From NCBI GenBank assembly GCA_933228895.1, contig OW121846.1:146276746-146340745 (forward strand): a DNA stretch of 64,000 bases, written 5' to 3'. Made by a program: the position numbers and the translations under genes. Of the stretch, positions 44,401 through 56,389 are shown piece by piece (the stretch's first letter is position 1; every line of letters begins with the position of its first letter). Source of the stretch: Platycnemis pennipes (taxonomy: Eukaryota > Arthropoda > Insecta > Odonata > Platycnemididae). The notes beneath the pieces were generated by a model. The model saw only the letters and a list, made by a program, of their open reading frames with translations, searched no databases and had not been told where the DNA came from.

Positions 44401-44723
44401 TCATACATCATTTGCTGAGACTCGCTGATTTCCTTGCAGTCAGTTGATGGTTACCCTGCCACTAGTCATGTTATATTTTCCCAACAGCTTCCCCTCAAAT
44501 ACAGTGCTTTATGCTGATGATACAACCGAAATTGATGTGTGTTAAAGTACTTATGCAGCAACTGAAAGTTCAGATAATCATTGGTTATTTTTTACTAAAT
44601 ATAGTAAAAATACAACATTAATTTGCAAACACAAATCCATCTCAACCAATTACCAAAGCCAGCTAAATCACAGTGAACTATGTATCATTAGCACATTTTA
44701 GGGACCCAGCATCATGAATGAGA
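44401..44723. other. No gene recognised
   Basis: Intronic or decayed repeat sequence between the LINE fragment and the next Tigger; could hold the distal part of the element interrupted at 43105, but no end repeat is visible. Confidence 0.4.
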
Positions 44724-44958
44724 TACAGTGAACTCTCGTTAGCACGTTTTTGAAGGGACCCGAAATTCTGAATGTACTAACCAGGAAAATGTGCTAAAGA
44801 GGTTTGACTTTCCAGGGAACGTTAAAGACGTAATAATGAGTTGCATAACGTTCAGGGGAATGCTACGTTCGTTTAGTTTATTCTGGTAGATAGCTGCCAT
44901 TCATTTATTGTAAAAAACGTTTCACTTCCACTTATTATGCCTTCCAAGAAAATACCTA

Positions 44959-46855
44959 CAGTAGAACCTCTATTTTACGAAGTTGAAGGGACCCAAAAAT
45001 TTGAGCTTTGTAAATCAGAGGGTTTGTAAATTGGAGGTTATCTTCCACTAACTCCTCTGTCTCCGGAACTGATGTGTCACCAAAACCAGCTGATCTCCAA
45101 CAGTAGGAAATAGTTTTTGCGGTGACACTCCCATGCTCTGGCAACACCTTGCACAGCATGGAGCAATGTCCATGGAGGCACACCATGCACATAAGAGGCT
45201 TGATCTGCGGCAAATGTACGTCTACTAAAACTCTGCTGACAAGAATGCGAGTATACTTTCAATGCAATTAAACACTATGCTGCACTTAACTTGTCAAATA
45301 GTTATGTTAGGGTTGAAATCAAACTAATCACAATAACAAATAATAGTCATTCTGGGAAAAAAACAGATATTACGTGAAATTGTATGTGCAGTGTATCTAC
45401 ATCAAATTGAAAGGATTTAAAAATTACACCTCAATTGTATTGATTCGCCCTATAGCATAGGCGTTATTCCTAGGGCTAGGAGACTCATTTTAGTAAAAGA
45501 GAATGAAACAGCCATGAATAAAAAAAACAGGTGGATATTTTTCTATAAATTTATAATGGTATGAACTAGGCTGCTGCAACTGAATTAAGTTTTTGTAGCT
45601 GTTCAGTTGGTAGATCTCAAAATAAGGGGAATAACTCATAAGAGAATTAACTCATCCCATAGAGTATTTTAAGCATATGCAGTTATGCGTTAATTAACGA
45701 AAGGGGTATATTTAGTGCAAGTCAATTTGTGTTTAAAGAAGCCATTTTAACATGGGAAAGCCAGGGATACATTTTAACTAGGAAATTTCAAAACCAAGTT
45801 CCAACTAACCCAGTATATTTCCATGAAAAGACCAGAAAAAGCCTTTTTTGAAGAAAGTGTATCGTTTGAAATACATTTAATAATATTTCGCAGCTGATTT
45901 AAGTCAATTTTAGAACTTCACAAGGGTAAATTTGAAATTCCCTCTCCTATAATATTCGTTCGACAGTGCTGACATCTAGCGGTGATTTGGAAGAACTATT
46001 TACTCGCGGCTACAGAGGGCGATCGCAAACTCTTACCTAACGACGTAAAACACTTCAAATGAAAAATAAAATAATCAAATTGCATCAATATTTGAATATA
46101 AGTAATTTATTATTGCAAAATTGGTATTTTTTAATGAAACTAAGCTCCACGACAGCTGCAGCAAAGAACTTCCTACGGGAATGCTATTTTCAAGTGAAAG
46201 GCTGAAGTAAGTTCTGAATTGGGGTTGCGGCGGCAGCCTTAAAGCTAATTTTAAATAATTCCAGAGAAAATATGGATCCTTTGTGACGACTATTTAGGTA
46301 TTCACACCACAAAAAATGATAGAAAAGGAATAGAAATTACCAAGCACTAATCCGATTATTTTATGAACTGGGGCATTGTTTTCGAGAAGTAGGCGTCGTG
46401 CCATGCGTCTTTGAACATTTTTTCATTGGATCATGTAATTAGGATTGAATTGCGATTTGGTTGATCAGTCTCTGGGATTTTTGCTACAGTTTAAGCACTT
46501 CAAAAAGCACTATGCTGAATTGATTTTTCCACATTTTCCCATATGAAATACTTGGACCGAGGGCCCTCTCAACATGACCTATCTGGCTTCAGCTGCTCCT
46601 GTCGCGGTATACAGCGATCGTTATTCCATTGTACTGAGTTCAGTGCTACAAAATCATTTCATAAACTTCGTAAAACAGAGGTTAATCACTCCTAGGGACC
46701 GGCCTCTCACTTCGTAAATCAGTAAAATCGAGGTTTCGTAAAATAGAGGTCATTTTACATGGTTTTCCTATATACAAAGATCGGGACCGGCGGAATGGTT
46801 CGTAAATTGGTGTCATTTCGTAAATTAGACATTCGTAAAAAAAGAGGTTTTACTG
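44959..46855 (-). mobile_element. CAGTAGAACCTC Tigger derivative, copy 2
   Basis: 1897 bp, TA-flanked (44957-44958; 46856-46857). It is collinear with 17635-19528 with small indels, including the remnant transposase end at 44956-45213 (VTAKTISYCWRSAGFGD on the minus strand). Inserted in the non-coding left part of the larger Tigger. Confidence 0.9.
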
Positions 46856-47358
46856 TATTAGGTTGATGCGTTATCCATAGTTAATTATGACGATAATAAC
46901 CAAACAGCATGTTTTGTATGTAATTCCCTTAAGTTCAGCATCATAGATAGCGGAGCCGCCCGGCGATTTTTCTCGTACTTTCCACGTAATTAACATGTCT
47001 CGGGATAGATGAATCCACAGCGCGAATGCCCCACACCGCACTCTTTCGCACTTCATGGTTTGCAAATCATGGACAAAAATAAAAGTCGATTATTATGATG
47101 AATGCAACGAAAATTATTTTATTTTCATATTAACCATGATGAAACTTTTTATAAACAAATATTAAAATATACTGTGAGGATTGTCAAAATTCCTCAAAAA
47201 AAATGAACAAAATGAGCACCTGGCCCAAAAACATTCCACTTTCCGGAGCGTATATGGCTTTACTTGACCACTTGTAACAAAACAAAAATGGAACTTCCCA
47301 TTTGTTCTCTACTTATATTTAGCACACGAAAACATGCGTTAAAAGATGAAACAATAAC

Positions 47359-47628
47359 TTATAAGAGCGAGAAGAATCTGTGTAAAGTGCTTTGTTTCTT
47401 AATACTGAGCCCCAATTCTTTGATAGTTGAATCAATTTTTACACTTTCATCAACTTCGAGACTTGTAACGAACTGTCGCACTGTGTCCATCGCCTTGACG
47501 GCTTTAGCAAATGTTGGAGGCGATTTGGGCTCCACCTCGTCATTCTCATCTTCTTCTTCTTCATTTCGAAGTTCCTGCTCACAGACTTCGTCTATTGACA
47601 TCAATCTACAAATTAAAATACATGACAA
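47359..47628 (-). pseudogene. Tigger transposase, acidic C-terminal tail
   Basis: Acidic run EEEEDENDEVEPKSPPTF followed by AKAVKAMDTVRQFVTSLEVD and a helical end STIKELGLSIKKQS. This is the usual tail after the DDE core in Tigger proteins ('F.EAL..I..VR.FL'). It is separated from the core (47885) by ~250 bp containing EGLGWDQLF-like traces and stops, so may be the last exon or part of a broken frame. Confidence 0.65.
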
Positions 47629-47884
47629 TGAGATTCACCGTCTCATTCAATCAAATTTTGAAAGACTTCAGAGTATGAAAGTTAATTTTTGGAGTAGTTA
47701 TTGTAAATTTAATTAATAATTCTCTCAATAAATGATCCTCAGTTTTTAAGTCTCACAAATTCAACCAACCAACCTGCAAACTTCGATGCCATCATCACAA
47801 GCAACGTACTCGTCGAAGGACATCCCCTCCCCTTCTCCAAACAGCTGATCCCAGCCTTCAACGGGCTGCTAATCCGCTGTCTCA

Positions 47885-49020
47885 TCAGTCAACGACGCAG
47901 TACGTTGTGGTGCGAAGAAATCCAGACGCACGGAAGCAATTTCTTATGTTCTCGGGTTTGACTAAGTCCCAGGCATACTTCACAAAATGCATCGCTTTTA
48001 GGATATTTACTTTTTGAACTGACACTTGAAGGTTGGTCAATCTCTCGTTGACAAGCAGTTTCCTGTACTTATGCTTCATGCATCGTATGATACCTTGATC
48101 GAGGGGTTGCAAAACACTCGTGCAATTAGGAGGAAAAAACACCACTTCAACATTTCTTAAAAATGCAGTGTCTATTGGGTGTGCTGTGCAGTTATCAATT
48201 AGCAACAAAACGTTACGATTTTGTCCACCCATCTTGGCATCCAGTGTTCGCAGGAACTTTTCAAAAATTGTTGTGGTCATCCAGGCATTAGAGTTGCATT
48301 CATACGTGCAAGGTAATGTCCGAACATGTTTGAAGCATCTGGGGCGTTTATATTTCCCGATTACTAATGGAATCAATTTTTCCGATCCACTTTTGTTGCA
48401 GCATAGGAGGACTGTCAGCCTCTCCTTATTCATTTTGCCTCCATGACACTTATCTCCTCTACATGCCAAAGTTTTATCAGGCAGAAGATTGAAATATAAG
48501 CCGGTCTCATCGGCATTGAAAACGTCATTTTGGCTGTAGTTTTTAATGATGCTTGGGAGGGTGACATCTTTCCATGTTTCTCGAACGTTAGTGTCCACGC
48601 TGGCTGCCTCGCCTCGAACGCACCTGTAAACTATGCCATGGCATTTTTTAAATCCTTCAACCCATTCGAAGCCTTAAAATCACTGATGCCCATTTTATCG
48701 GCTGAGTACGAGGCCTTTTCACGTAATATTACACCAACTAATGGCACATTGGATGAGCACGCTTGTTTGAACCACTTAAGGAGGACATCCTCCAACTCAC
48801 AAAATTTGCCACCTCGCACTCTTTTCCTGTACTTGCTCGTGCCTTCTTGCGATGTGTTCTCAAGTTTTTTCCTATTTTTCACAATAGAGTTTAATGTTGA
48901 CGGTGGAATTTTCATTTTGGCTGCTATTTCGACACGCTTCATATGTGGATTTTCGTCCACTTCTTGGAGGAGTTTGAGCTTTTCGATCGTCGATATTTGT
49001 TTCAACACACGCTCCTCCAT
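47885..49020 (-). pseudogene. Tigger transposase, HTH and DDE core with one frame break
   Basis: N-terminal frame (49020-48631): MEERVLKQISTIEKLKLLQE, KRVEIAAKMKIPPSTLNSIV (CENP-B-type HTH), then an LLKWF helix of the second DNA-binding domain. Catalytic frame (48598-47885): FNADETGLYF (first Asp), CHGGKMNKERLTVLLC, KRPRCFKHV, AWMTTTIFEKFL, LLIDNCTAHP (second Asp), FFPPNCTSVLQPLDQGIIR (third Asp), and IRNCFRASGF. All expected DDD residues are present. The two frames are offset near 48600-48630, apparently by a single frameshift. Of all transposases here this is the least decayed. Confidence 0.9.
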
Positions 49021-49487
49021 GACTAATTCTTATCACTTGTCACACTGTAAAATTTCTCGAAGTGTTTTCACAGTTTGGCTGCCCAGCGAACATTTATAAA
49101 ACAAACGAACATCGCAATAAAATCGTCTGCTTGTGGGTGCCAAATGCTCTGAATGGCCAATTCAAATGTTTGTGAATGCTGCATTTTTACTTCTTCATAA
49201 ACAATTTTTTAACCATAATGTATTTAACAAATTTTATTGTAAACAATAACGATCTTTTTTAATGTGAGAATCAAACCTCTTGAGTGATATTCATCATCAT
49301 GTTAACCTATAGGGCGGTTATTTTGCCGGAACGAATTTGGTTTGGTCCTCCTACGAACGTGCTAAAGAGGTAGCCAAAACGTGCTAAGCAGGATTATTTA
49401 CATGCACTGCGACCTGGACCTGAGGAAATGAACGTGCTAGTGAGGAAAATGTGCTATCAAGGAACGTACTAACGAGAGTTCACTGTA

Positions 49488-50990
49488 ATGAGGAAAACAG
49501 ATGAAACAGGGAAAGCCTTCCAGGGGAGTTTGAAGAAGTATGTGTGAGTTGCCTATTTTTCAGGGGGGCTCATGCTGGAGGCTAATTTTAGTTCATTCTG
49601 CAGACAGCTGCTGTTCGTTTATTGTAACAAAGATTCATTATACTTATCAGGCCTCCAAATAAAATATGTATGATATCTTTCGTTGATGCGTACTCAATAA
49701 TTAATTATGACAATAAGGACCAAACAGCATGTACAGTTCATGCAAAAAGACTCGAGACGAAGACTTAATATCTCAAAAATGGAAGAAGCAATATTCATAC
49801 AGAGTGTATCAGTGAGCACATAATTTAGTCTTACATTTAATGCAGGTAACAGACTTTTTTCAATAATTACTTTTGAAGCACGTTTTTGCAGTGAGAATGA
49901 AATATGCCATTTTTTAAGGTGCGGAGTGTAGTGTCTTACTTACTACTCATCATATGAAATACAGAAATGAAAGGAAAATTTGGTGGAATACAAGTCGTAC
50001 TTTTGTCATGATGTCATTGTAGTTTCAAATGATTTACCTTAATCCTTAAAGTTATTCTATACAGTTTACAAAGCTGGGTTTTCCCCGTAAGTGTGCAACA
50101 TTGAAAGGACTCAACAAAGCCTTAAAATTTCCAATGCCATTCAATTAACATCATAACACTTGACCATGTGGCAGTACTTTTCTTTTGAATTTTATATTTT
50201 TGAAAATGATATCTGAGCAAGTGCTGATGTGCTGAACAGAACGAATTCAAATTTAGTATTGATGGCAGAACTTCTTTGCTGCTATTTCTACACATTTCAT
50301 GCCAGGATTTTCATCTTCATTTTGATTGATACTTTTCTTTTCACCACGGGCTTTCCCAAGGCTATTCTTAGCACTTGTCTCAATTTTAATCTTTGAAAGG
50401 TTTTGCACAGTTCTGGTATCTTGTCAGCACCTATAAAACAAACAATGATTGCAATCAAATGATTGGCTTGTGGGTGCCTACTTCATAGAATTTTTTTGAC
50501 CATAATATATTAAAATATTTTTGTAAGCGATAATAACTAGGGATGGGTCGGCTCCACTTTTTTTCGGTTCCGGTTCGGTTCTTAACTTGGGTTCTCGGTT
50601 CCGATTCCCGGTTCCGGTTCTTAATTTACCACTTTGCATTGCTCAATGGTAAGATAAGGTGATCAATAATCATTTTCAGAGACTGCATTAGAATAATTCG
50701 CGACTTTGAAGCATCTAAGTACACTATTTCACCAGGTTTTAATGTGAAGCCTCCACTTTCGGAGTGTGAGTAGGTTTCAAACTGGATTTCGCGCGAATTA
50801 TTTCGGTACCGATTATTTTTGGCCTCGATTCCAGTTCCGGTTGTAAACTCAAGAACCAGTGGAACCGAGAACCGAAAAACCAAACCCACCCATCCCTAAT
50901 AATAACCTATTTCAAGGCAAGATTCAAACCTCTTGTTAGATATCCATTGTCAAATCAGTGTATACAGTGATTATTTTCCCGGGACAAATT
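49488..50990 (-). pseudogene. Decayed relative of the adjacent Tigger, split by a hAT MITE
   Basis: Its left part (49500-49740) matches 44810-44945 plus the DNA after the nested copy (GTTGATGCGT...TAATTATGAC). Its right part (50250-50525 and 50900-50990) matches 49080-49330 (CTTGTGGGTGCC, ACCATAAT.TATT.AA). Middle parts pair with the inverted copy at 38000-38960. No functional frame remains. Confidence 0.6.
50538..50898. mobile_element. 361-bp hAT MITE
   Basis: Ends TAGGGATGGGTCGGCTCC and the complement of TAGGGATGGGTGGG, with exact 8-bp duplication ATAATAAC (50530-50537; 50899-50906). GGTTCCGGTTC-type subterminal repeats. Non-coding. Confidence 0.9.
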
Positions 50991-51714
50991 TACAATTTGT
51001 TAAATTACATCTTGACCTTCTGGGAATCTATTGATTATTATTTCCTCATGTGCAACATTCCATACTTAGCTGGAGTTATTGCATTACTGAAGTCTGCAAA
51101 AAAATACTCAAGTTTCTTTTGTTTTCAAAAAGCTAATCACGTTGGTTGTTTGCTTCCACTTTTATTTGACACATTTGTTATGCATTTTTAAAGTCATTCA
51201 TTTTGTATAGGAAAAAAAGATGAAATTGTAATTCCTTCTAAACACAAAGGAATATACACTTAAATTAGTATGTCCCAAAGTTATGTAGGCATAGCTAGTA
51301 TCAAGGAAGGAGACGTGACTCCAAAGGAAGCTCTCTTGAAGGAAGAAGTCTATTTTTATCTTGTGTAATCTCAAAATAAAAATGTGATGTGGAGTATATT
51401 TTTAAAATGGTTTGATAGTTAAATTGGAATCAATCCATACCAAACTTAGGTCAATCAAAAATACCATCTTTATTTGCAAATCATCATTTACAAATCCATC
51501 TTTTGATGAATTATTCATTTGTATTGCCCCATAATCATATCAGGCTCTCTTGGCACAACTTGTAAATATTTTCTTACCATCCGATATTTTCATTCTTCCT
51601 AGGGCCTAGGACACAAGCTATTTATGTAACTTTTAGTAAAGCAAGCAATTCTTATTTTCAAGTAAGAAGTCTCTAAATTTTACATTTAATAATAATAATG
51701 TATACTGGCCATCT
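50991..51714. other. Intron, no gene recognised
   Basis: AT-rich sequence without recognisable elements or coding similarity. Confidence 0.5.
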
Positions 51715-54100
51715 GCGTGTGGGGTTAACCTCCCCACTCGCGGAATAACTGGGTTCAAAAGAATTCAGAAAATACCACCCGAAACTGGCCCTTCTTGGAA
51801 TAGGGCCCTAGTAAAGTTGGGTGTAGCAAACCTATGCCATCAAAACAGGGAGCTCGCGTGGAGTGGCGGAGACGCTGAGGTTGCTGTGACTTGGCTCACC
51901 CCTAGCTTGCCATGCTGCCAGTGAGCCAAGTGCAGGGGATACATGGCAAGGATGCACTCTTTGTGGTGTGAGATGCATCCTGAGCATAACCAACTGTCAC
52001 AACATCATCTGCGCAACTAGGCCAATCATCTGTGCAAGAAAATGACACCCCAACCGCAAGGTCAGAGTAGTATACCACCGGCCAAGGCTCTATCTCCTAC
52101 AAAAGCAGATGAACCACCTCCTACTGCCGGGGCTTCCGCCGATCTTTCGGTGAAAGACGAGCCGAAGGCCGATTCATATCTACTCAAGCGGTTGGAAAGC
52201 ATGATAAACTACAGTGAGAACTGTACTAGGCAGGGAAATATCCATCATAAAATTTCTCTGCAGGACCAACAGCTGTCCCGCAGCGGGATGGCATCGTAGA
52301 TATGATCTTGACGGAAACGACCAGGCATTGGGAAATAGACTGTGTGGTATATGCTGCTGCCACACTGTTGTCCTCTCCCCAAGTGTCTGCCACTTAGGAC
52401 TCAAAAGCAGCATTTAGACTGAAACAGCTTAATTTTAAAATCACGCTGGCCAGACAACAGGTGTCCAGTCAAATACCAGTGTGTGTTGGACTACCTTTCA
52501 TCAGGTTGGACCTTCACACCTAAGATCAAGTGCATTGTGCGAGCAATCCGGAGAGACCACTGAACAAAAGAGGGCTGCTTATCCTTAAGAAGCACGAGGT
52601 GGATAATGTGCGGGCACTACCAATGGCTAGGAAAAAGTTGGTTAAGAGGACCAACGCCAGGAAGGAGAACTCCAAAGCTCTACACCTTCAGTTGCATTAA
52701 ATGGAATGTCAACAAGCTGCAAAACCTCGCTCGGGGAACGAGGAAAATGATGACTATCTATCTCAGTCTTCATCCAAAGTTTTCCGTTGCCAGATTGTAT
52801 CTCCCGAGAAGGCTAGGTGGTAGAGGGCTGTTAAGCCTGGAGTGCCTTAATGACAGAGTAGTCCTGAATACGGCATGCCGTGTGTTCCAAGGCACGGACC
52901 CCCTTATGCTGCTCATAAACAGTTCCTATTCCAGGTGGTGAAAAGGGCAGCAGAGGCACACGGTTTGGACTTTGATCTTACATCCGGCAGATAAGCATGC
53001 GACAAATCAATCTTGTCACTGAAGGAAGACGTGTTAAAGCTTGAATTAAAGAATGCGGAGCAAAATACCCTGCTCCGCAAGCATACCGAGAAGCCCATGC
53101 ATGGAAGTTTTTATCGAAACTTGGAAATGCATGGGCTATGGAAGGATGGGCTCACGTTCGCCTTCCTTGCTCCGCCGGTCTGAAGTCCGAAACCGAGGGA
53201 TTCGTGCTCGCTTGCCAAGATGGTGTCATCAACGCCCTTGTGTACTGTCGCCTAATCATTGGGGCAATTGTGACGGACACGAGATGCAGTGCATGCCTAA
53301 GGATTTGTGCTGGCGTGCCAAGATGAGATCTTTAGGGCAATCATGACGGACACGAGATGCAGAGAGTGCCGAAGGCAGCCGGAGACTTTAGGTCATCTAC
53401 TCACCGGCTGCAGCTTTTTATGTGAAGAACTCATGCATATACCGGCACAACTTAGCTCTGAGGGTGTTGTATTACAATCTAAGACTCCATTACGGCATAG
53501 ATGCAAATCCGGTGCTGCCTTACGCCCCTGGAGACATCGAGTCCATCATAGAGAATGATAAGTGTAAGATCTGGTGGAATCATTCCTTCTCCACCTCCAG
53601 GCAGTTGGAGGAGACGAAGCCTGATATCGTTCTCCTCGACAATCTCTCTCATTTCATGTTCCTGATCGAGTTTTCGGCACCGGCCGAAACGAACATGGCA
53701 GCAAAGGAGATAGAAAAAAGGACTAAATATCATGATCAGCTGTGCGAACTCCAGCAAATGTACGCGGGCTACTCTGTGAAACTGATAGATCTAATCGTGG
53801 GTGTGCAGGGTGGTGTCAAGAGGTCACTGGTTGAGAATCTCAAGGGAATCCCAGCGTGCAGGGCGCGAGCGGATGCACTTGCAAGTCCAATGCAGAAGGC
53901 TGTTTCTCGGGTCCCTCCATTTCGTGTGCATGACCCTAATGCTGGGCAGCCACCTATCTGACGGTGGCGGATGTGTGGTGCGACCCATCCTGAGTTTCCG
54001 GTAGCAATGATGGCAACAAAACCTGATGCCTGCCAGAGACTCGGAAGTGGAAGTTACTTAGCTGTAACTAACAATAATGAAGTGTCTTTATTCGTGCGAG
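51715..54100 (+). mobile_element. R2/R4-like LINE, deleted copy
   Basis: GC-rich block in an AT-rich intron. It starts near ACTGGCCATCTGCGTGTGGG and ends in non-coding sequence after 53961. The first ~900 bp hold 5' or linker sequence also found at 56525-57000 and 59755-59850; the reverse-transcriptase core is missing; the last 1.4 kb encode the C-terminal region. Confidence 0.65.
52606..53961 (+). pseudogene. LINE polyprotein C-terminal region: thumb, zinc motif and endonuclease-like domain
   Basis: In order: FSVARLYLPRRLGGRGLLSL (the 'LY.PR..GGRGL' block following the RT thumb), then, after frame changes, TRCRECRRQPETLGHLLTGC (CxxC...H...C zinc motif), and in the frame 53422-53961 LRLHYGID, KIWWNHSF, KPDIVLLD, FLIEFSAPAETNMAAKEIEK, RTKYHDQLCEL and a 'VKLIDLIVG..G' strand. 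'RPD.V..D......I..F..P.......KE.EK..KY..L' is the restriction-enzyme-like nuclease found at the C-terminus of R2/R4/NeSL-type LINEs. The zinc region is partly duplicated (53180-53330). Not functional. Confidence 0.75.
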
Positions 54101-54349
54101 GTTGTGAATGTCCCCTCTTCCACCTAACCCATGGTCAATCTAACATATAAACATATACATTTATGAGAGTAGTTAAATGTTCAGATAAAATAGCTGAAAG
54201 TGTGGTGTAATTTTACTGATGCAACTTTTATCATACGATGGTTGTGTTTGATTTTATCATATATACTGATAACTTGATGAAGCATCCCAGGATGAAGCAA
54301 CTTTGAATGATACTTACAGTTTCTTTGGATTTTAGTTCAACCTCCTGTA

Positions 54350-54363
54350 AATTTCAGTTTCAG
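54350..54363 (+). promoter_or_regulatory. KNTC1: Tandem 3' splice sites, 6 nt apart
   Basis: ATTTCAG|TTTCAG|GAC: two AGs at 54356-54357 and 54362-54363. Using the upstream one would add TTTCAG (Phe-Gln) in frame. Both follow a short pyrimidine stretch; which is used cannot be told from sequence. Confidence 0.7.
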
Positions 54364-54469
54364 GACCTTGCTGACCTTTTGCCGTTACTTAGAGTGCATC
54401 ACTCATTCGTCGCTATCAAACCTTTTAGGGAGGCATGGCAGGAGGTAGTTGAAGCTCCATTTGATGATT
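54364..54469 (+). CDS. KNTC1: KNTC1/Rod exon 7 of 8 in window
   Basis: Phase 0 in, phase 1 out; donor GATT|GTAAGT at 54469/54470. Encodes 35 residues, DLADLLPLLRVHHSFVAIKP then FREAWQEVVEAPF. In vertebrate KNTC1 the corresponding helix pair is 'L..VL.....I..LW....F..AWQ.VI..P', at the same distance from the previous 'LW'. The start could lie 6 nt earlier because of tandem acceptors. Confidence 0.8.
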
Positions 54470-55275
54470 GTAAGTAAATTGTAAATGAAACTGTAGATAC
54501 TTTGTAGTAAGTGTAAGTTTGTAAATATTTAGTTTTTCCTTCAATTAATTCCTTCAATATGTTAATTTTACATTTCTTCTGAAAATGTAAAAATCTTTTT
54601 TATTTGATTTAGCTCTCTTGCAAAAATGTTTTCATTAAATGTACGTGAGAAAAGTTTGTCCTATTTTGTGATTGCTGTGTAAAAAATAGCACACTTTCCC
54701 AGAAATAACTCATTAAACTCCGTCAACTTTATTTTATATTTCTGTCAGAAATAAAAAAAAAACAGGTAAGATTGTGAAGGTACATGGTGTCAGAACGCAA
54801 AATTTTGTGTTATCATTTCTGTTTTTGTATTTGTTGTGATAAGCATTATTTATATTTTGCATGTAAACATGTTTTTCCTCTTTTTTGAATTTATATCAAT
54901 AACTTTCAGGAAAGCAATCCACTCTGGTGAAAGATCTGCACTTTTGCAACCTGCTTTGTGCAATCCCTTGCTATTTAATGTTAATTTTCCCAAATCTTTT
55001 CATGGTAATATCTCTTTTGTCCTACGAATATTTTGAAATTAAAATTGTAATGCAATCCATCATTATCATCATTGGTCAAAAATGCTATGATTGGTTTGAC
55101 TCAGCTCACCACTTGATTCTCCTATGAAGAGGTTAGCTAATAGGAGAATTTAGGGGAGAGCAGCAATCTTAGGATTGTGGACTGATGATGATGAATTTCT
55201 TAACTATTTGATCTCAAAATGTTCGTTAGGCAAAAAAAAGATGATATTTTCATGTAATTACCATATACATAAATA
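54470..55275. other. Intron, no gene recognised
   Basis: AT-rich. A segment at about 55090-55190 (CTCCTATGAAGAGGTTAGC, GACTGATGATGATG) has the look of a retroelement tail but could not be assigned. Confidence 0.4.
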
Positions 55276-55350
55276 CAGTCAAGTCCACTTATGTCAAACC
55301 CGTTTTTAACGAAGTTCCGGATTTAACAACATGAAGGCTATTCCCCATCA
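55276..55350 (+). mobile_element. End fragment of a CAGTCAAGTCCACTTAT Tigger-like element
   Basis: Begins after TA (55274-55275) and matches the inverted fragment at 20215-20390. It is cut off at about 55350 by the SINE. Confidence 0.5.
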
Positions 55351-55358
55351 AGACCACT

Positions 55359-55620
55359 CAGACCACTACGCTACCCAGGATCCCTAATTAGCATGGCAAT
55401 TTTACCGAGGTTCAAGGTATTAGATGTTGAGCCCTCACGGTCCATCAAGGATGGCAACGCAAGGGAGAAAGGGCTTCAAAGAAACCTTTTTAGTACCTTG
55501 GACCTTGGTAAAATTGCCATGCGAATTAGGGATCCTGGGTAGCGTAGTGGTCTGCGCAGTGGCCCGCAAAGCCAAAGGTCCATGGTTCGATTCCCGGTTC
55601 AGGTGAATTTTTCCCCTCGT
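55359..55620 (+). mobile_element. tRNA-derived SINE with inverted head copy
   Basis: Around 55527-55605 a tRNA-like Pol III promoter is visible: A-box-like GGGTAGCGTAGTGGTCTG and B-box-like GGTTCGATTCCCGG about 35 nt apart. The first ~65 bp of this unit (55490-55554) are present in inverse orientation at 55359-55421, giving a head-to-head palindrome with a spacer of about 70 bp. The 48-bp inner arms (55359-55406 and 55507-55554) show one mismatch by eye. The 3' extent of the SINE body is uncertain. Confidence 0.6.
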
Positions 55621-56389
55621 TAATGTTCACGATATTCACAGCCAACCACCCTATCCCACTTCTGACACCAATATGTTACAGGGGTGGAGACATAGTGGGT
55701 AAGGAGTGGTTATAAATGACTAGGGCTGAGTCTATAGAAGAACAATTTATTTTAGAACTAACTCTCGTAATTATTACATTACTTAAAATTCTGGCCTGAA
55801 GAGTCCTGGCTCTGGTAGGAATTTGTTTTCGACAGGTAGGGTTTGTTTTTGGTTTTTTCCTGTGATTTTCTTAAATATGTGAATCCAGGAGTATCTCCAA
55901 CTCACAACCCACAGGGGGAGACTCCTCCCTGACCCGCAGCGTGGGATCTTAAATACCCGTCTTGAGGTAGTGGGTTGAGGGATATTTGGAGATTAAGCAT
56001 CTTAAGGAAAAAGAAAGGTGGAGGAATTAGAATGGTTAAAGCTAGTAAAGAAGAAGACACCAGAAACACTTGATAATCTGAACAAAGAAATTACCAAAAG
56101 ATCCAAAAAGTAATTAAAATATGTCTGTTATTGTAATCCAGCCTACAGATCTCCATGATTGATTTCCTGTTCTTGTTTGCAATTTTTGATCTGAGGCCTA
56201 ATTTTTTTTTTTTGTAATTTTCAATATTTATATTCTTTCTATCTATTTTTTTAATTTTCAAATTTCTAATATTTCAATATTCTACGATTTTTTTATTGTA
56301 AATTTGTGTTTCTGTTCTGCCCGAAACAGCATTTTGCACGAAGACCCTATGTAAAATGCAGATTTATACAAATAATTTCACCCGGAAAT
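55621..56389. other. Intron, no gene recognised
   Basis: May include the SINE body; otherwise AT-rich with no recognised elements. Confidence 0.4.

Larger units (their letters stand above)
44726..49485 (-). mobile_element. Tigger element with CAGTGAACTCTCGTTAG ends, nearly complete transposase
   Basis: Inverted ends CAGTGAACTCTCGTTAGCAC and the complement of CAGTGAACTCTCGTTAGTAC, flanked by TA (44724-44725; 49486-49487). It is 4760 bp, of which 1897 bp is a nested CAGTAGAACCTC derivative, leaving a standard ~2.86-kb Tigger. The transposase is on the minus strand (49020 to 47359). A decayed relative follows directly on the right. Confidence 0.9.

Noticed and set aside
50626..50889. 87-codon minus-strand frame
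   Set aside because: Lies within the 361-bp hAT MITE, which is non-coding.
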